From Streptomyces sp. DH24 (GTDB taxonomy: Bacteria > Actinomycetota > Actinomycetes > Streptomycetales > Streptomycetaceae): a DNA stretch of 64,000 bases. Position numbers and translations under genes: made by a program. Numbering within the stretch: the stretch's first letter is position 1; every line of letters begins with the position of its first letter. The notes beneath the pieces are model-generated. The model was not told the DNA's origin. It worked only from the letters and a program-made list of their open reading frames with translations, and did no database searches. This document shows positions 62,601 to 64,000 of the stretch, piece by piece. The stretch covers positions 1-64,000 of the forward strand of contig NZ_JARVKW010000030.1 of NCBI RefSeq assembly GCF_029813775.1, in the 5' to 3' direction.

Positions 62601-62940
62601 GCTGCTGCGGCTCGGCCCGGTCGTCGGCCAGCGCACCTGGGGCGGCGTGGTCGGCATGACCGGCCGGCACCGCCTCGGGGACGGCACGGTCATCACGGTG
62701 CCGATGAACGCGGCCTGGTTCGACGCGTACGGCTGGTCGGTGGAGAACCGGGGCGTCGCCCCCGACCTGGAGGCGCTGCGCACCCCGCTGGACTGGGCGG
62801 AGGGCCGGCACGCCCAACTGGACGACGCCGTGCGGCTGGCGCTGCAACTGCTGGAGACGACGCCGCCCGCGACCCCTCCGGACCTCGGCGACGTACCGGA
62901 CCGCTCCCGGCCCAAGCTGCCGCCCCGTACGGCCGATTGA
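59695..62940 (+). CDS. Tricorn-type S41 serine protease
   Basis: 1081 residues: N-terminal six- and seven-bladed propellers (about 5-640; repeats such as PRFSPDGRSVAYTSWRS, LAFSPDGTWLAWSHPG), a helical C1 region, a PDZ domain (about 755-835) and a C-terminal S41 catalytic domain. The tetrad is visible: GTSHAYV (Ser, His, about 741), the nucleophile in DEATSSDGDMI (about 962) and Glu in ENRGVAPD (about 1019). It degrades oligopeptides produced by the proteasome. ATG 59695 is chosen because sequence before it is not family-like. A very stable terminator follows. Confidence 0.92.
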   Translation: MGKVSYLRLPHLHDDQVCFVAEDDLWLAPLDGPGRAWRLTVDRTKLGHPRFSPDGRSVAYTSWRSLVPEVHLVPVDGGPGRQLTHWGSADTRVCGWTPDGDILAVASHGEPFSHFTWAYKLAPDGDPGRKLPWGPVTDLQVADLAGERRTLLLTGTPPHEPAAWKRYRGGATGRLWLHGQRLLAGLEGHLDAPMFVAGRIAFLSDHEGVGNLYSCAYDGTGLRRHTDHDAFYARNASSDGTRVVYQCAGELWIVDDLAPGAAPRRLDVRLSGARAGRRPYQVPAAQHVDGVSVDETGRASAVVVRGSLYWLTHRDGPARTITDTPGVRVRLPEMLGASGQVAYVTDAEGEDAVEIAQLPRATGDRAPRRPASGELGRVLELVADPRGERLAVASHDGRLLLIDATEDSGGEVTELIRSINGPVRDLAFSPDGTWLAWSHPGIGRSLRQIKLARIKDRFVVDVTGGRFEDENPVFTRDGRYLAFLSWRGFDPVYDVHTGDLSFPLGCRPYLVPLSSATPSPFALSPEGRPAAGGLDPAEDEPGDGSAVTVEVEGLESRVTPFPVAASKYSALCPVAGGGLVWLRWPISGALGETFANPDDTSGRPTLEHFGIVKAKKSELVGHLDWFAVSGDGSRLVVVDEGDLRAVPSTEPGDGDSTVWIDTRRILHVVDPAAEWRQAYAEAGRLTRAYFWDPDMCGIDWGAVLDQYRPLVEQVASPDDFADLLREVLGELGTSHAYVTAARRNEGPPHYRRRQGLLGANLVCRDGNWVVKRILPGESSDSKARSPLAGTGIREGAVLTHVDGRPVDPVTGPFPLLAGAGGTTVELTFTPADGEAGPARRVAVVPLTDERPLRYQDWVAKRRQVVRELSGGKCGYLHIPDMGGSGWAQFNRDLRMEVSRPALIVDVRGNAGGHISELVVEKLTRTILGWDLTRDAQPVSYTSNAPRGPVVALADEATSSDGDMITAAFKLLRLGPVVGQRTWGGVVGMTGRHRLGDGTVITVPMNAAWFDAYGWSVENRGVAPDLEALRTPLDWAEGRHAQLDDAVRLALQLLETTPPATPPDLGDVPDRSRPKLPPRTAD

Positions 62941-62982
62941 CCACGCCGTCATGCCGAGGCCGGCCGGGCCCGGGGCGACGCG

Positions 62983-63016
62983 AAGGGGTGCCCCCTCCGG
63001 CGAGGGGGCACCCCTT
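62983..63016. terminator. Strong bidirectional terminator
   Basis: Perfect 15-bp stem AAGGGGTGCCCCCTC / GAGGGGGCACCCCTT with a CGGC tetraloop. It lies between the tricorn-type gene and the convergent small gene. Confidence 0.9.
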
Positions 63017-63067
63017 TACACGATGTACGCGATACGCAACGTCAGGAGCTGACGTCCGAGCGCGAGG

Positions 63068-63247
63068 TCAGGACTCGTAGTCCTGGTCGAAGCGCTCCTC
63101 GGACTCCTGGTCCTGGCGCGAGCGCTCCGTCTCCTCGTCCCGGCCACGGCCGCGGTTCTGGAGCTGGTCCTTGCCCTGCTCCATCCTCTCCTTGGCCTGC
63201 TGCTGGAACTGCTCGGACTTGTCCTGGAACTGGTCCTTCATACCCAT
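63068..63247 (-). CDS. Small hydrophilic Gln/Glu/Asp-rich protein
   Basis: 59 residues read from the minus strand starting MGMKDQFQDKSEQFQQQAKE and ending FDQDYES. Almost entirely charged or polar and helical, no hydrophobic core, resembling CsbD-like or hydrophilin stress proteins in composition. GGGAG lies about 9 bases before the ATG. Other frames here give only low-complexity peptides. It is flanked by a strong terminator. Confidence 0.7.
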   Translation of the reverse strand: MGMKDQFQDKSEQFQQQAKERMEQGKDQLQNRGRGRDEETERSRQDQESEERFDQDYES

Positions 63248-63348
63248 GCGGGTTCACTCCCGGTCAGGTAGGGAATCGGGCTCGACCAGATTTGCACGCC
63301 CGGACACGCTGCGCATTTCGATCAACAACGGTGCGTAACGCCGCCTGC

Positions 63349-64000
63349 TCAGTCCCGCCGGGCGGCCGTCCGGGCCTGCTCGTCGGCCGCGCCGCCCGCC
63401 CCGACCAGCCCCGTGCGCATCCCCACGAGCCGGTCGGCGAACCGCCGCATCTCGCGCTGCCCGACGACTCCGATGACGCCGGGCAAATAACCGCGCACCC
63501 CCTGCATGCCGCGCAGCCACCACTGCCCGTACACATGGGCGGCCCGCCGCTCGATGCCCTCCACGAGCCGGTCCACGGCCGGGCCCAGCGGGTACGTCCT
63601 GTTCGCCGGCCACGGCAGTCGCTGCCGCAGCTCCCGCATGACGTCGTCCTGGTCGGCGCCGCGCACCATGTCGGTGTCGGTCCACGACAGGTAGCCGACG
63701 CCGACCTTCACACCCCGGTACCCGACCTCGGCCCGCAGGCTGTGCGCGTACGCCTCGACGCCGGACTTGGACGCGCAGTAGGCCGTCATCATGGGCGCCG
63801 GCGTGATCGCGGCGAGGGAGGCCACCTGGAGCAGATAGCCGCGGCTCTCGATCAGCGCGGGCAGGAAGGCGCGGGCGGTCACCGCCGAGCCGATCAGGTT
63901 GACCTCGATGACGCGCCGCCAGGACTCAGGGTCGGAGTCGACGAACGGGCCGCCGGTCGCGACGCCCGCGTTGGCGACCACGATGTCCACCTTGCCGAAG
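63349..64000 (-). CDS. Short-chain dehydrogenase/reductase (5' end outside the window)
   Basis: Partial SDR oxidoreductase of about 217 visible residues, continuing past the window edge; the N-terminal TGxxxGxG cofactor motif lies outside. Visible are the NAG motif in DIVVANAGVA, the catalytic serine region QVASLAAITPAP and the YCASK active-site tetrad (Tyr/Lys). The C-terminal extension (WWLRGMQGVRGYLPGVIGVV) is typical of a membrane-associated SDR subgroup. Substrate unknown. Confidence 0.88.
   Translation of the reverse strand, partial: FGKVDIVVANAGVATGGPFVDSDPESWRRVIEVNLIGSAVTARAFLPALIESRGYLLQVASLAAITPAPMMTAYCASKSGVEAYAHSLRAEVGYRGVKVGVGYLSWTDTDMVRGADQDDVMRELRQRLPWPANRTYPLGPAVDRLVEGIERRAAHVYGQWWLRGMQGVRGYLPGVIGVVGQREMRRFADRLVGMRTGLVGAGGAADEQARTAARRD

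Overview
The window is about 64 kb of very high-GC actinobacterial DNA (roughly 72 % G+C by eye). It carries Streptomyces hallmarks: an SsgA-like sporulation protein, resuscitation-promoting factor RpfB, a galT-galE-galK operon, protein O-mannosyltransferase, many LuxR/TetR/MarR regulators, GTG starts and ATGA/GTGA gene overlaps. As far as I can recall it, the gene order ppc - desaturase - gal operon - ispE - rsmA - rpfB - tatD - rsmI - pmt - two penicillin-binding proteins - ssgE - nickel transporter follows the conserved Streptomyces core around the S. coelicolor SCO3127-SCO3160 region. The first 21 bases are a pure G run that looks like a contig-edge artefact.

Layout. 44-14032: ppc; a desaturase with its TetR regulator; a trans-aconitate methyltransferase divergent from a MarR regulator; an orphan response regulator; a GNAT acetyltransferase; galK/galE/galT; a divergent solute:sodium symporter with a small membrane protein; a second orphan response regulator. 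14243-17893: two paralogous membrane-anchored PQQ-type beta-propeller proteins. 18110-25168: an ABC-F ATPase, ispE, rsmA, rpfB, tatD, rsmI. 25265-27007: pmt. 43937-47422: two tandem penicillin-binding proteins. 47613-50725: ssgE and a nickel/cobalt ECF transporter. 50722-64000: an OhrR-like regulator, a serine hydrolase, a SpoIIE-type phosphatase next to an output-less MASE1 protein, a DUF1876 protein, an EamA transporter, a YbaK deacylase, an MmpL exporter with its TetR, a tricorn-type protease, a 59-residue hydrophilic protein and a truncated SDR gene.

The accessory part is a complete actinomycete integrative and conjugative element (AICE) of about 16.8 kb, 26919-43696. It is inserted in the 3' end of pmt rather than in a tRNA gene. 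The element brought its own copy of the last 29 codons, so pmt still reads through. The displaced chromosomal tail lies immediately after the integrase gene at 43677-43765. A 20-bp identical core is present at both ends.

From left to right the element carries: a small unknown gene; a low-GC cargo gene of the DUF6119/TIGR04141 type; a GntR-Nudix fusion (KorSA/Pif-like) converging on an XRE-TPR regulator; a 780-bp control region with repeated palindromes; a stand-alone RapZ C-terminal domain protein; a tightly coupled operon (DUF6284, Pycsar-effector-like membrane protein, SpdB-like membrane protein, GGDEF cyclase, two small proteins); the FtsK-like DNA translocase TraB; a repeat cluster that is a candidate clt transfer locus; a small membrane protein; a cytosine-C5 methyltransferase; a primase-polymerase and SF3 helicase replication pair; and xis and int.

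The most interesting ideas are the use of pmt as attB (in S. coelicolor Pmt is needed for phage phiC31 infection), and a GGDEF cyclase in the same coupled operon as a Pycsar-type membrane effector. The low-GC DUF6119 cargo gene and several well-defined, previously unassigned operator arrays also merit attention. All functional statements come from reading motifs; no database search was run.
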